Notes: generated by a model not told the origin, from the sequence alone. DNA of 5,621 bases from Clostridiales bacterium UBA4717 (GCA_002404395.1 DHJP01000141.1:1-5621), one strand, 5' to 3'. Positions 1-5,120 are shown, counted from the stretch's first letter. Translations and numbers: made by a program.

Positions 1-744
1 CGAGGTCGCAACCGCCTTTCCGTAGCGATCGAGCACTGTTTGCTTTACGGTTGCGCTTTTGTCGGTATCATAATAGTTTCTGATCTCGGTCTCGATCGTT
101 GCCTTGCTTGTTCCGTCAGTATATATGTATGTACCGCCGTAATTTACGCAAAGCTTATCGGTAACGGTCAGCCATACATCACGCTGTATGCCAGCGCCCG
201 GCACCCACCATGCATCCTGACGGGTCCAATCCACTTTTACGGCGATCGTATTTCCAGAGTTGCCGAATTTTAAAAACTTGGTTATATCAATATTAAATGA
301 AGAATATCCTCCCGGATAATATCCGGCATACTCGCCGTTTACATACACCGTCGTGCGGCATTGCACGCCGTCAAAGCGCAGGGACACTTCTTTCCCGCGT
401 TCTGATTCGGGCAGATACAAAGCTTTGCGATACCAACCGATCTCATCGGTAAGCCACTTTTCGGGGTCACGGTCGGTTATCTTGAAATCATGAGGCAGAT
501 CAAGCTTTTTCCAACCGGAGTCGTCAAACTCACGCCCGGAATACTCCTTTGAATCACCGAGCGTAAATCTCCAATCGTAGCTGAAAAGACTGCTCCGCTC
601 TCCGCCGAGTTGACTGTCACGTACAGCTCTGACGCTTTCGGACTCGGCAAATACCGAAAGGCTCCCGATAGGCAGCATCAGTATCGCAAGCAATACCGCA
701 AGCAGCTTTTTTAAGGTCCGATTTAAATATGATTTTCTCATCAT
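1..744 (-). CDS. Secreted glycoside hydrolase family 2 protein (beta-galactosidase/beta-glucuronidase-like), N-terminal part, cut by window edge
   Basis: The minus strand is open from ATG at 744 to base 1, giving 248 residues with no stop. Residues 1-33 form a clear signal peptide: basic start (RK, R, KK), hydrophobic core LLAVLLAILMLPIG, and likely cleavage after VFA-33. Residues about 54-195 match the family 2 sugar-binding jelly roll: SYDWRF, DLPHDF, GWYRK, FDGVQCRTTVYVNGE (124-138), GGYSSFNIDIT (145-155) and PGAGIQRDVWL (182-192), equivalent to the usual G-S/A-G-I-x-R-x-V-W-L. Residues from about 198 begin the Ig-like domain. The catalytic barrel with its two glutamates lies outside the window, so the substrate (beta-galactoside, glucuronide or other) cannot be told. 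The protein is exported and would act on plant or host glycans outside the cytoplasm. Two ATGs are adjacent (744 and 741); AAAGGAAG at 756-749 suits the second slightly better. The divergent AraC gene is the likely regulator. Confidence 0.9.
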   Translation of the reverse strand, partial: MMRKSYLNRTLKKLLAVLLAILMLPIGSLSVFAESESVRAVRDSQLGGERSSLFSYDWRFTLGDSKEYSGREFDDSGWKKLDLPHDFKITDRDPEKWLTDEIGWYRKALYLPESERGKEVSLRFDGVQCRTTVYVNGEYAGYYPGGYSSFNIDITKFLKFGNSGNTIAVKVDWTRQDAWWVPGAGIQRDVWLTVTDKLCVNYGGTYIYTDGTSKATIETEIRNYYDTDKSATVKQTVLDRYGKAVATS

Positions 745-783
745 TGCGCTTCCTTTCCCAAACCAGATATGTCAATCTGTGCT

Positions 784-815
784 ATTATATTCAATAATAT
801 CACAACTATTTTCAA
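784..815 (-). promoter_or_regulatory. Candidate promoter of the glycoside hydrolase gene
   Basis: On the minus strand an exact TATAAT lies at 789-784, about 40 bases before the hydrolase start. The best -35 match is TTGAAA at 815-810, but the spacing is 20 bases instead of 17. A good -10 with a poorly placed -35 is typical of activator-dependent promoters, which would fit control by the divergent AraC protein. That dependence is inference. Confidence 0.35.
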
Positions 816-822
816 AAAAACA

Positions 823-852
823 TTGATTTTCTTGGTAAATGTATGTTATTAT
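823..852 (+). promoter_or_regulatory. Candidate promoter of the AraC-family gene
   Basis: TTGATT at 823-828 is followed after 18 bases by TATTAT at 847-852. Transcription would start near 859 and leave a leader of about 75 bases. The leader holds AGAAAC (861-866) pairing with GTTTCT (887-892) around an inner CGCG/CGCG stem (869-872 with 877-880), followed by a T-rich stretch. The hairpin may be a weak attenuator or simply a stable leader. The 745-935 gap is otherwise AT-rich with no gene. Confidence 0.4.
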
Positions 853-935
853 TTAATCAGAGAAACACCGCGAAGCCGCGTTTGCCGTTTCTTTAATTTT
901 AACTCCGATTGCCTTTGGCACTCAACAGGTAAATT

Positions 936-1733
936 ATGGATAATATGTTTATCGGCTCGCTCAATGATATCGTGATAAATTCCGAATCGCTCGATATCAG
1001 ACCCATAACCTGCGGATATCAAAAATGTCCGCCTCGCCACCGTTCACCGTTGACCGTGCGAAATTATTTTCTTATACATTATTGCGTTTCAGGCAAAGGA
1101 ACCTTTCATTCTCCGATGGGAACGTTTGACATTACGCCCGGAAAACTTTTTATTATCTGTCCGGGTGAGCGCTGTGAATATCGCGCAGACGAAAAAGAAC
1201 CTTGGGAATACATATGGCTCGGTTTTGTCGGAAGCTACGCTGATAAGCTACGTTCGCTGAAACGGGTCATAAAATATCACGGCGAAGTATTTTTCGACAT
1301 AAGAAAGCTTGCCGCTTCCGAAAAAAAATCACCTGCAAAATATACTTCCCTGATGTATGAACTGTTTTACGAACTGTTTGATTCCAATGACACCGAAACC
1401 GACAGAGTTGCCGACACGAGAACCTATATAAAATTCAATTATATGTATAATATTACAGTTGAATCGGTATCTCAAAAATTTTGCATCGACAGATATTTTC
1501 TTGCACGCGAATTTCGCAAGAGATACAACACCACGGTCAGGGATTATATTATCGACACAAGAATAGCTGCCGCCGGCCGCCTGCTTGCAGACGGATATCA
1601 GGTATCCGAATCCGCAAATATGGTCGGATACGACGACGTTTTCAACTTTTCAAAGGTATTTAAAAAGCGCGTCGGTATGTCGCCGAGCGAGTACAAACGC
1701 AAGAAGCCGGATCTGAACGAAGCCTTTGATTGA
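936..1733 (+). CDS. AraC/XylS-family transcriptional regulator
   Basis: A 265-residue cytoplasmic DNA-binding protein of usual length for two-domain AraC regulators. Residues about 20-100 look like the cupin-type ligand domain: NYFLIHYCVSGKGTF (43-57), then FDITPGKLFIICPGERCEYRADEKEPWEYIWLGFVG (64-99), the pattern seen in sugar-responsive members in Firmicutes. The C-terminal domain carries two helix-turn-helix motifs: VESVSQKFCIDRYFLAREFRK (175-195) and QVSESANMVGYDDVFNFSKVFK (222-243), closing with the family signature GMSPSEYKR (247-255). Start at 936 has a weak site (CAGG at 926-929, six bases upstream); no better in-frame ATG gives the full cupin. It is divergent from the secreted hydrolase gene with a 191-bp shared gap, the usual arrangement for a local activator of a polysaccharide-use gene. 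The ligand is unknown; a sugar released by the hydrolase is the natural guess. Confidence 0.93.
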   Translation: MDNMFIGSLNDIVINSESLDIRPITCGYQKCPPRHRSPLTVRNYFLIHYCVSGKGTFHSPMGTFDITPGKLFIICPGERCEYRADEKEPWEYIWLGFVGSYADKLRSLKRVIKYHGEVFFDIRKLAASEKKSPAKYTSLMYELFYELFDSNDTETDRVADTRTYIKFNYMYNITVESVSQKFCIDRYFLAREFRKRYNTTVRDYIIDTRIAAAGRLLADGYQVSESANMVGYDDVFNFSKVFKKRVGMSPSEYKRKKPDLNEAFD

Positions 1734-1734
1734 A

Positions 1735-1775
1735 ATATAAAAAACCCGCCGCAAACCGAAACGGTTTGCGGCGGG
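1735..1775 (-). terminator. Intrinsic terminator of the minus-strand unit, convergent with the AraC gene
   Basis: A perfect 14-bp GC-rich stem (1745-1758 with 1762-1775) closes on a three-base AAA loop. On the minus strand it runs straight into six Ts (1744-1739) and then ATATTT, a textbook intrinsic terminator. On the plus strand the stem lies 11 bases after the AraC stop but has no T run after it (CAGCGC follows), so it should be weak there. The orientation implies a minus-strand transcript arriving from the right, which fits the microprotein and zinc-ribbon genes. Confidence 0.88.
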
Positions 1776-1793
1776 CAGCGCATATTAAGGTAT

Positions 1794-1815
1794 GCATGGA
1801 ATCAGTTTTCCATGC
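1794..1815. repeat. 8-bp perfect inverted repeat (hairpin) between microprotein stop and terminator
   Basis: GCATGGAA (1794-1801) and TTCCATGC (1808-1815) are exact reverse complements around a six-base loop. The hairpin sits in the 3' untranslated end of the minus-strand transcript, between the microprotein stop codon and the main terminator. It has no T run on either side, so it is not a terminator; it could protect the 3' end. Confidence 0.5.
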
Positions 1816-1827
1816 CGCTATCAGTTA

Positions 1828-1920
1828 TCAGCAGCCGCAGCAGCAGAACAGAATGAGAAGCGCGATAATAATGATCCAAACGCATTTGTCGTCAAAAAGA
1901 TTGCAAAGACAGTTATTCAT
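1828..1920 (-). CDS. 30-residue cysteine-rich single-pass membrane microprotein
   Basis: ATG at 1920-1918, stop TGA at 1830-1828. The predicted peptide has seven cysteines in 30 residues: C4, C6 and C13 in the polar N-terminal part (MNNCLCNLFDDKC), an uninterrupted hydrophobic segment VWIIIIALLILF (14-25), and a terminal CCCGC (26-30). A polar head, one membrane helix and a Cys/Gly tail resemble tiny proteins common in Clostridia and loosely like the YjcZ-type sporulation microproteins; the exact family is not certain. The ribosome site is modest: GAGAG at 1930-1926, five bases from the ATG, with GGAG further up at 1937-1934. It sits 254 bases downstream of the zinc-ribbon gene on the same strand and just before the strong terminator at 1775-1735, which supports it as the last gene of that transcript. 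Function unknown; clustered cysteines suggest metal binding, disulfide linkage or lipid modification, all inference. Confidence 0.72.
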   Translation of the reverse strand: MNNCLCNLFDDKCVWIIIIALLILFCCCGC

Positions 1921-1933
1921 GATTTCTCTCTTT

Positions 1934-2007
1934 CTCCGCCGCACCAAGCCCTGCAAGCTGTCGGCGGCGGAAAAACAGCTGCGGCTTTCGCTGCTATGTA
2001 TGCAGCG
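1934..2007 (-). promoter_or_regulatory. Structured leader of the microprotein gene (hairpins)
   Basis: Immediately before the microprotein start the minus-strand transcript can fold: TCCGCCG (1935-1941) pairs with CGGCGGA (1965-1971), and CGCTGC (1989-1994) pairs with GCAGCG (2002-2007) around a seven-base loop. The first hairpin covers the upstream GGAG that could act as ribosome site, so folding may affect translation. No known riboswitch class is recognised. Confidence 0.35.
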
Positions 2008-2010
2008 GAG

Positions 2011-2136
2011 AGCTTTTCTCTCTGATGTTTTAGGAGCTATGCTCTTTTAACAGCGCCGAAAGCTTTGCTCTCTGATATTATCAGAGCTTCGCTCTTTCAA
2101 CATTGTCGAAAATTTTGCTCTCTGATATTATCATAT
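2011..2136. repeat. Degenerate 50-bp tandem repeat, about 2.5 copies, hairpin-forming
   Basis: The copies start at 2011, 2061 and 2111, an exact 50-base period. Copies 1 and 2 agree at roughly three quarters of positions; copy 3 matches copy 2 through CTCTCTGATATTATCA and then diverges. Within each unit are short self-complementary pieces: GAGAG/CTCTC (2008-2012 with 2018-2022), GAGC/GCTC (2034-2037 with 2041-2044), CTCTGAT/ATCAGAG (2070-2076 with 2080-2086) and AGAGC/GCTCT (2083-2087 with 2091-2095). Since 50 is not a multiple of three and no long frame is plausible, it is not a protein repeat. It lies in the untranslated stretch between two minus-strand genes. The stretch 1921-2174 holds no gene. 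Confidence 0.7.
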
Positions 2137-2174
2137 GCCGCATAACTGTCTTTGCCACTTTTCTTATATGCGTT

Positions 2175-2834
2175 TTATTTCAGATCAAGCTCGTAACATT
2201 CAAGAAAATGTTCCGCATCCGATTTGCCGCGCGCCGGAATGTCCGCGCTTGCCCCGCAGTTTTTGCAAAACACCTTGACGTATCCCTTGCAAAGCACGTA
2301 GTCAAAGTCAGGCGCGTCGCATTTGCATTTGATCGAACCGGTGTCAAGCAGATCGCGAAGTACGAAAACTATAGTGTCAAGCACATCCTCGTCGGTATTC
2401 TCCATATCATCGTCGTCAGAATCATCCGAACTGTTCGCGCGAAGCATATCCGAGGGATCACCGAGTCCGACCTGCTTGCACAGTTCTACTATATCCGCTT
2501 CGTTTTTCTCAAGCGCACCGTCGACTTTTTCCTCCGTGCCGATAAAGCAGCAATCAATTCCCGTGTATGTGCATGGGTATTTGAACAGTTCTTTTTTAAA
2601 GAAAGAGTCATCCGCGATAGTAAAGCTGTGATCGGTGCCGCAAAGCATACAGGGCACGGTCACTTTCACCTTGCCGCTCTTATTTTTCTCTATGTCAAGA
2701 TGACTTTCACCGCATTGACATTTTAAACGCATACGGTCTCCGGTAAGCGAAAAAATACCTACAATACTTTTCACGCCTTTGCCGCAGGAGGGGCATCTGT
2801 AGGCAATGGTAGTCTCTTTTGGAGTAATTATCAT
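2175..2834 (-). CDS. Multi-cysteine zinc-ribbon protein of unknown function
   Basis: A 219-residue soluble protein without signal or membrane segment. The cysteine pairs look like two or more zinc sites: C14-P-S-C17 with C39-Q-C41, then C62-M-L-C65, and at the C-terminus C170-K-C172 with C190-K-N-C193. A further CC (95-96) lies in TYTGIDCCFIGT. Residues 134-151 form a very acidic linker (SSDDSDDDDMENTDEDV) between the N- and C-terminal parts. The overall pattern (YRCPSCGKG start, repeated ribbon knuckles, acidic hinge, C-terminal ribbon) recalls a conserved hypothetical family in Clostridia whose function I do not know; nucleic-acid or protein binding is possible. Start at 2834 is preceded by AAGGA (2850-2846, eleven bases) and by a near-consensus promoter, supporting it. 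It is probably cotranscribed with the microprotein downstream. Confidence 0.85.
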   Translation of the reverse strand: MIITPKETTIAYRCPSCGKGVKSIVGIFSLTGDRMRLKCQCGESHLDIEKNKSGKVKVTVPCMLCGTDHSFTIADDSFFKKELFKYPCTYTGIDCCFIGTEEKVDGALEKNEADIVELCKQVGLGDPSDMLRANSSDDSDDDDMENTDEDVLDTIVFVLRDLLDTGSIKCKCDAPDFDYVLCKGYVKVFCKNCGASADIPARGKSDAEHFLECYELDLK

Positions 2835-2883
2835 TTTGTGATCATTCCTTTCACTGACACCGAATAGTAAACATATTTTTATG

Positions 2884-2912
2884 ATTATATCACATATTAT
2901 GCTGTTTGTGAA
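2884..2912 (-). promoter_or_regulatory. Strong promoter of the zinc-ribbon/microprotein unit
   Basis: On the minus strand TTCACA (2912-2907, five of six to consensus) is followed after exactly 17 bases by TATAAT (2889-2884). Transcription would start near 2877, giving a leader of about 43 bases to the ATG at 2834. This is a housekeeping sigma-A type promoter; no operator is evident. Confidence 0.75.
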
Positions 2913-2968
2913 GCAGAAAAGCGAATAAATTTCGTGGCTTTTACCGATAATATTTAAGGTAAGCTATG

Positions 2969-2989
2969 TCGTAATCATACAAATTACGA
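2969..2989. repeat. 7-bp inverted repeat in the gap between divergent promoters
   Basis: TCGTAAT (2969-2975) and ATTACGA (2983-2989) are exact reverse complements around a seven-base loop. It lies in the 2913-3027 gap between the zinc-ribbon promoter and the tRNA promoter. It might be an operator-like site or chance in AT-rich DNA. The rest of the gap shows nothing else. Confidence 0.3.
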
Positions 2990-3027
2990 TTTATTTTCCG
3001 TTTTTACAAAAAATATCGAAAAATATC

Positions 3028-3056
3028 TTGACAAGCATCGGATATTATGGTATTAT
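3028..3056 (+). promoter_or_regulatory. Promoter of the tRNA-Gln gene
   Basis: Exact TTGACA at 3028-3033, 17-base spacer, TATTAT at 3051-3056. Transcription would begin near 3063, only a few bases before the mature tRNA 5' end at 3069, as expected for a single-tRNA unit. Confidence 0.85.
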
Positions 3057-3068
3057 ATTTTTTGTTAA

Positions 3069-3144
3069 TGCGGCATCGCCAAGCGGTAAGGCAACGGACT
3101 CTGACTCCGTCATTACCTAGGTTCGAATCCTAGTGCCGCAGCCA
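3069..3144 (+). tRNA. tRNA-Gln, anticodon CTG, CCA encoded
   Basis: All arms can be drawn. The acceptor TGCGGCA (3069-3075) pairs with TGCCGCA (3134-3140), with discriminator G3141 and encoded CCA at 3142-3144. The anticodon stem ACGGA (3094-3098) pairs with TCCGT (3106-3110) around loop CTCTGAC, placing anticodon CTG at 3101-3103, which reads CAG (Gln). The T stem CTAGG (3117-3121) pairs with CCTAG (3129-3133) around TTCGAAT. The D-arm GCCAAGCGGTAAGGC is typical of glutamine tRNAs. It stands alone with its own promoter and terminator. A genome with this isoacceptor normally also has a TTG-anticodon tRNA elsewhere. Confidence 0.97.
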
Positions 3145-3182
3145 AAAGAGAAGGACAGTTAAAACTGCCCTTCTCTTTTTTT
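3144..3182 (+). terminator. Intrinsic terminator of the tRNA-Gln gene
   Basis: A 16-bp stem with one A-C mismatch (3144-3159 with 3164-3179) closes on the loop TAAA and ends in seven Ts (3176-3182). The stem begins at the last base of the encoded CCA, so the tRNA 3' end and the terminator abut directly. The A run on the left arm may also give some termination for minus-strand transcripts. Confidence 0.92.
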
Positions 3183-3247
3183 GCCAACTTTTTGATCTCA
3201 CCTCAATCGTATACTGCACTTTTTATTTTCTTTTTTGCCCAAGCTTC

Positions 3248-3276
3248 TTGACAGCCGAACGGTAGGTAGCTATAAT
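3248..3276 (+). promoter_or_regulatory. Exact consensus sigma-A promoter of the four-gene operon
   Basis: TTGACA (3248-3253), 17 bases, TATAAT (3271-3276): a full match to the vegetative consensus. Transcription would begin near 3283, leaving a leader of about 128 bases before the first start codon at 3411. A 10-bp perfect palindrome, TCCGTACGGA (3342-3351), lies in that leader. Such a promoter should be strongly expressed unless repressed; no clear operator overlaps it. Confidence 0.85.
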
Positions 3277-3302
3277 ATATAGGTAAGTGATACTCAATCA
3301 GC

Positions 3303-3371
3303 TTATCCGCGAATCATGGCGGCAAGTTTTGCTTTCACATCTCCGTACGGATCGTTCTCTGCAACCGGAAG
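3303..3371 (-). pseudogene. Possible C-terminal remnant of a lost minus-strand gene
   Basis: Read on the minus strand, 3371-3303 gives LPVAENDPYGDVKAKLAAMIRG followed by TAA, with common codons and a natural-looking helical, charged C-terminus. The frame continues upstream only as the antisense of the cysteine hydrolase gene, and no ribosome site or promoter is available for it. It therefore looks like the last 20-odd codons of a gene whose body was replaced by the operon now to the right. The parent family is not recognised, and chance cannot be excluded over so short a stretch. Confidence 0.3.
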
Positions 3372-3410
3372 TGTGGCGCAAAAAACAGTGACATTATGGA
3401 GGAATACAGA

Positions 3411-3932
3411 ATGAAAAACAGCGCACTGTTGGTAATCGACCTGCAAAATGACATCACTAAAAACTATAGAGAAATCATTGAAAAGGTCAATGCGGCGATC
3501 GAATGGGCTGTCCAAATGGATCTGTGGATCATTTACATTCAGCACAACAACCTGTCCGCGGGAACAAGAACATTCAAGCCCGGTACGCATGGCGCAGAGT
3601 TTGTCCCTGAAATGAGCGTCGTGTCCGACCATATTTTTACGAAATCAAAAAGCAACGCCATGACCAGCGAGGCTTTTGCCGCCTTTATTCAGGAGCACCG
3701 CATTACCGAGTTTTATATTGCCGGCGCGGACGCCGCAGCCTGCATCAAATCCACCTGCTTCAATATGACAAAAAGCGGATATTCCGTTCATGTGCTGTCA
3801 GACTGCATCACGAGTTACGATAAAAAGAAGTTGCCTGAGCTGCTTGCGTATTACAAAAGCAAGGGCTGCAAGGTCATGACGCTTCAGGAGATCGTAAATT
3901 TTACAAAAAGCATTTGGGCTGAGGATCAATGA
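3411..3932 (+). CDS. Cysteine hydrolase of the isochorismatase fold
   Basis: A 173-residue cytoplasmic protein of usual length for the isochorismatase/nicotinamidase superfamily, which hydrolyses small amides or related bonds through an Asp-Lys-Cys triad. Visible: D10 in ALLVIDLQND (5-14), K78 in HIFTKSKSNAM (74-84), and C111 in AGADAAACIKST (104-115), lining up with the family's GVxTDxCVxxT block. The usual Thr-Asp before the cysteine is replaced by Ala-Ala (108-109), so substrate choice may differ from classical members. Metal ligands typical of nicotinamidases are not evident. Start at 3411 is chosen because GGAGGA (3398-3403) sits seven bases upstream; an earlier in-frame ATG at 3396 overlaps that site and would add five residues. 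The stop overlaps the next start by four bases (ATGA), indicating translational coupling. Exact substrate unknown. Confidence 0.88.
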   Translation: MKNSALLVIDLQNDITKNYREIIEKVNAAIEWAVQMDLWIIYIQHNNLSAGTRTFKPGTHGAEFVPEMSVVSDHIFTKSKSNAMTSEAFAAFIQEHRITEFYIAGADAAACIKSTCFNMTKSGYSVHVLSDCITSYDKKKLPELLAYYKSKGCKVMTLQEIVNFTKSIWAEDQ

Positions 3933-4375
3933 AAACAAATAAATTGCCAAACCCGCTATCCATGTTTTTCGTCGATCTTTTTCTCGGCACGCTGTCAAGA
4001 CTGTTCGATATTTATTGTCCGATTCTCGGAGAAATCTTTTCTCAGATGTCGGTTTGGATCCTGCTTGGAACACTGATCGCCGTATACAGCCCGACAAAGA
4101 AAGCCGCAATGCTGAATATTTTTCCGTTTTGCATTGGAATGTTGCTTACATATTATGCGACGGCTATGCTTACCCGCGGAGTCTACGGTCGATCGTTTAT
4201 CATCGGTTGGACTGTGTTCGCCTTCTTTTCGCCGATAATGGCATATTTTGCATGGATGACAAAACAGCATGGTGTGTTTCCGAAGATCATCGGTGCGGGA
4301 ATCGTGCTTGAAAGATCCACATTCAACTTCAAACGTCAGGCACAGACGCGGTATCAACGACAGAGGAGTAAATGA
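3929..4375 (+). CDS. Multi-pass membrane protein, apparently internally deleted
   Basis: A 148-residue predicted inner-membrane protein. Hydrophobic segments lie at about 9-26, 40-54, 61-82 and 90-110, followed by KQHGVFPKIIGAGIVL (112-127), which looks like the start of a fifth helix but stops abruptly. From residue 128 the chain is a strongly basic hydrophilic tail (ERSTFNFKRQAQTRYQRQRSK). Neither alternative frame resumes a hydrophobic segment, so an internal deletion is likelier than a simple frameshift. The body resembles small integral-membrane proteins of unknown function in gut Clostridia, perhaps the DUF6518 type; this assignment is uncertain. Start by ATGA overlap with the hydrolase; its ribosome site lies inside that gene. 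The stop is one base before the CPBP start. It may be non-functional, or a shortened variant kept for coupling. Confidence 0.75.
   Translation: MKTNKLPNPLSMFFVDLFLGTLSRLFDIYCPILGEIFSQMSVWILLGTLIAVYSPTKKAAMLNIFPFCIGMLLTYYATAMLTRGVYGRSFIIGWTVFAFFSPIMAYFAWMTKQHGVFPKIIGAGIVLERSTFNFKRQAQTRYQRQRSK
4362..4368 (+). promoter_or_regulatory. Ribosome binding site deciding the CPBP start
   Basis: AGAGGAG at 4362-4368 lies eight bases before ATG at 4377. It excludes an in-frame upstream ATG at 4269, which would add 36 hydrophilic residues (antisense-quality sequence overlapping the membrane gene) and lacks a ribosome site. Confidence 0.8.
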
Positions 4376-4376
4376 A

Positions 4377-5120
4377 ATGAAAAAATTATATGAGAAAAAC
4401 GAACTGACCTTTGCGCTTGCATGGATCGTGTTTTATTGCGTGCTTCAATCCTTGGCGAATCCGTTAAATAAAATAATAGGTATTGGATACTCTGCAAGTG
4501 CGTTCTTTTGTATCCTGCAGACCGTTGTTCTTTTCAACTTTATCCGAAAAAACAATTTGCAGAAGCGATACGGGCTTTGCAAGTCTCCGTTTACCGCAGC
4601 ACGATTTCTTTACTATGTACCGCTTGTTATCTTAGCATCGGGAAACCTTTGGAACGGTGTCGCTGTCAATTATTCGCCGATTGAAACGGCTTGCCGCATT
4701 GTGTGTATGCTTTGCGTCGGATTTTTGGAGGAAGTGATCTTCCGGGGGCTGCTGTTTAAGGCCATTGCAAAGGACAATATCAAGTCTGCTATTGTTATCT
4801 CCAGCGTAACCTTCGGTATCGGACATATCATCAACCTGTTCAATGGCAGCGGCATGGATATTGTCAATAACCTGTGCCAGATCGTCTTTGCCATCGCGGT
4901 CGGTTTCCTGCTGGTCACGATTTTTTATCGCGGCGGCAGTCTGCTCCCCTGCATTCTTGTCCACGCTGCCATCAACACGCTCAGTACGTTTGCCAATGAT
5001 ACGAACCTTACCACGGAAACGCGTCTGCTCCATCTCGCCGCTCTGATCGTCATTACGGTTGCCTATACGCTGATCCTGACACGGACGCTCCCGAAAGCTC
5101 AGCAGGCAAAAAGTAATTGA
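4377..5120 (+). CDS. CPBP family intramembrane metalloprotease (Abi/CAAX-like)
   Basis: A 247-residue integral membrane protein of typical family length. The three conserved CPBP blocks are present: E118-E119-V-I-F-R123 (FLEEVIFRGLLF), F146-G-I-G-H150, and H196-A-A-I-N200. These carry the glutamates, arginine and histidines that bind the catalytic metal inside the membrane. Hydrophobic segments lie at about 11-28, 38-56, 78-92, 104-118, 136-150, 165-184, 188-203 and 217-235. Bacterial members include bacteriocin self-immunity and peptide-processing proteases, but many have no known substrate. It is third in a tight operon, one base after the membrane protein stop and 20 bases before the next gene, so it could act on a substrate encoded nearby; no peptide precursor is visible in the window. 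All catalytic motifs are intact. Confidence 0.92.
   Translation: MKKLYEKNELTFALAWIVFYCVLQSLANPLNKIIGIGYSASAFFCILQTVVLFNFIRKNNLQKRYGLCKSPFTAARFLYYVPLVILASGNLWNGVAVNYSPIETACRIVCMLCVGFLEEVIFRGLLFKAIAKDNIKSAIVISSVTFGIGHIINLFNGSGMDIVNNLCQIVFAIAVGFLLVTIFYRGGSLLPCILVHAAINTLSTFANDTNLTTETRLLHLAALIVITVAYTLILTRTLPKAQQAKSN

Noticed and set aside
40..273. Plus-strand frame of 77 codons at the left edge
   Set aside because: It is antisense to the glycoside hydrolase frame, which has a signal peptide and family motifs throughout.
1730..2050. Plus-strand frames over the microprotein and repeat region, including an Ala-rich one
   Set aside because: They run through the terminator stem and the 50-bp repeats, have no ribosome site, and their Ala/Gln richness is the antisense of the cysteine codons of the microprotein.
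2011..2136. CRISPR array
   Set aside because: The repeats are contiguous 50-bp units without unique spacers and are degenerate; no cas genes are present.
2103..2726. Long plus-strand frame (207 codons) across the zinc-ribbon region
   Set aside because: It is antisense to the minus-strand gene, has no ribosome site, and its start lies in the repeat region. The minus frame has paired cysteine motifs, a promoter and a ribosome site.
3069..3144. tRNA-Gln as an integration site for a mobile element
   Set aside because: No second copy of the tRNA 3' end was found downstream in the window, and no integrase or phage-like gene is present. A copy beyond the right edge cannot be excluded.
3303..3632. 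Complete minus-strand gene of 109 codons opposite the cysteine hydrolase
   Set aside because: Most of it is the antisense of a well-supported gene with catalytic motifs. Only the last 20-odd codons outside that gene look protein-like, and these are reported as a possible remnant.
4269..4376. N-terminal extension of the CPBP protein by 36 residues
   Set aside because: The extension overlaps the membrane gene in another frame, has no ribosome site and is hydrophilic; AGAGGAG at 4362-4368 points to ATG 4377.
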